Below are positions 20,537-21,087 of a stretch of 21,087 nt of DNA, one piece after another; the stretch's first letter is position 1; each line of letters opens with the position of its first letter. The stretch is taken from the NCBI GenBank assembly GCA_002803225.1, contig NXFV01000661.1:1-21087 (forward strand), given 5' to 3'. Source of the DNA: Gamarada debralockiae. Taxonomy: Eukaryota > Ascomycota > Leotiomycetes > Helotiales > Hyphodiscaceae. The translations under genes and the position numbers were made by a program. The notes below the pieces were generated by a model. That model was not told the origin of the DNA. It worked only from the letters and a program-made list of their open reading frames with translations, and did no database searches.

Positions 20537-20588
20537 CTATATATATATTATATTAATAAAAGATTACCTATTATTAAAGGAGGTATAC
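20537..20588 (-). other. Intron (52 nt)
   Basis: Donor GTATAC, branch-like TATTAAT and acceptor ATATAG on the minus strand. It joins L-A-S-(Gln/Trp)-L-L to N-S-Y-K-T-S-N-T-L-S-I-S-E and makes the required frame shift. Confidence 0.6.
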
Positions 20589-20723
20589 TAGAAGCTAAGA
20601 AGCTAATATAGTTTCTTAATTAGTAGTACTTTTAATAGGGCTATAGATAGCTTCTAGGGCCTTTTAGTAACTCGGCTAGTTTTCTTCGCTATTAGTATCA
20701 CTAGACCTAGGCTAAGCATTTAT

Positions 20724-20950
20724 AATAATAGATATTTATTATCTAGAGAAGAGTTTCTAGCCTAGATAGATAGCTAATAAAATTACTAAAGAAATCAAGG
20801 GTTAGTATTCTGAAAATTAAAAATAGCTAAGGTATACCCAGACTATTAACTAGTTTTACTTACTTTAAATATTATAAGGGAAGCTTACTAAAGATAAAAT
20901 AAGTTATAGGTAAACCTTAGAGCTTCTTTAAGGAGAATTAAAGGCACTAT
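20724..20950. other. Upstream region of minus-strand gene, RIP-mutated
   Basis: I see no gene. This is the presumed 5' region of the coiled-coil gene and the last part of the TA-rich block. The composition change starts near 20,945. Confidence 0.4.
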
Positions 20951-21087
20951 ATTTGTGACAGCTGCACCAGATAAGACCCGAAGGAATGGGTGAACACGCG
21001 TTTGTATTAAGAATCTAAAGCTAAGGAAAGAAGAAGAAGAAGAAGAGAGCTTTGTAAGAAGCTCGAGCTTATGTACAGGACCTGGGA
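20951..21087. other. Unmutated edge sequence, possible LTR start
   Basis: Here CA and TG return to normal frequency (five each in 20941-21000), so this stretch escaped RIP. TGTGACAG at 20954 resembles the TG-starting end of a fungal long terminal repeat, but only one end lies in the window and no second copy is seen. A GAA-rich microsatellite follows at about 21025-21047. No coding frame can be judged in so short a piece. Confidence 0.4.
21025..21047. repeat. GAA microsatellite
   Basis: About six consecutive AAG/GAA triplets, ending in GAGAG. A simple purine-strand repeat in the unmutated edge. Confidence 0.8.

Larger units (their letters stand above)
19568..20723 (-). pseudogene. Three-exon decayed gene with C-terminal coiled coil
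   Basis: Exons 20723-20589, 20536-20343 and 20276-19568 total 1038 bases, exactly 346 codons, with about 23 stops. The start reads ATA at 20723-20721, probably mutated ATG, then N-A-stop-P-R-S-S-D-T-N-S-E-E-N. Exon 2 has L-S-I-S-E-L-L-R. Exon 3 begins with a Ser/Thr-rich stretch (V-V-T-S-T-S-S-T-P-N-L-S-S-S) and ends in a long Lys/Glu/Leu-rich segment with heptad-like spacing (A-K-L-K-E-V-K-I-E-L-K-E-E-I to about 19,615), a probable coiled coil. The exon 3 stretch 20,190-19,615 has only about 7 stops in 190 codons. I recognise no family. A transposon-encoded structural protein is conceivable from the composition but unproven. Confidence 0.6.

Overview
This window looks like a heavily RIP-mutated (repeat-induced point mutation) block from a filamentous ascomycete (Pezizomycotina). 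TA is very common, CA and TG are scarce, and TAA/TAG stops litter every frame on both strands. In bases 601-660 I count 12 TA, one TG and no CA; in 20941-21000 I count two TA, five TG and five CA. The RIP-mutated block therefore ends near 20,945, and the last ~140 bases look unmutated. No gene in the window is intact.

Reading through the mutations (CAA/CAG/TGG to stop, GG codons to AG/GA, CC to CT) and allowing short fungal introns, two genes can be named. On the + strand, 2-2187 is the 3' part of a fungal AAA+ ATPase, already running at the left edge, with three good introns and a fourth uncertain one. On the + strand, 12249-16063 is a complete NLR-type fossil: HET domain, NB-ARC domain, winged-helix-like segment and eleven 42-residue TPR units. 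Two GT-AG introns bring all its parts into one frame of exactly 1237 codons, with no indel needed.

Several further decayed genes are recognised only by long frames with few stops (about 2-7 per 100 codons, against about 10 in background) and, for some, introns that restore frame. These are a minus-strand frame at 2681-3190; a plus-strand gene with a CxxC motif at 4742-6009; a 132-codon plus-strand frame at 6261-6659; a minus-strand two-part gene at 7021-7980; a two-exon plus-strand gene at 9101-9833; a minus-strand frame at 16229-17310; a minus-strand frame at 18912-19540; and a three-exon minus-strand coiled-coil gene at 19568-20723. I do not recognise the families of these.

The remaining stretches (2188-2680, 3200-4740, 6660-7020, 7980-9100, 9834-12248, 17310-18911, 20724-20950) hold only AT-rich RIP product, small repeats and a few weak coding hints. 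Because RIP acts on duplicated DNA, the block was probably multi-copy. An NLR of the heterokaryon-incompatibility type and an AAA ATPase in the same island suit an accessory or subtelomeric region, but the window does not show that these genes worked together.
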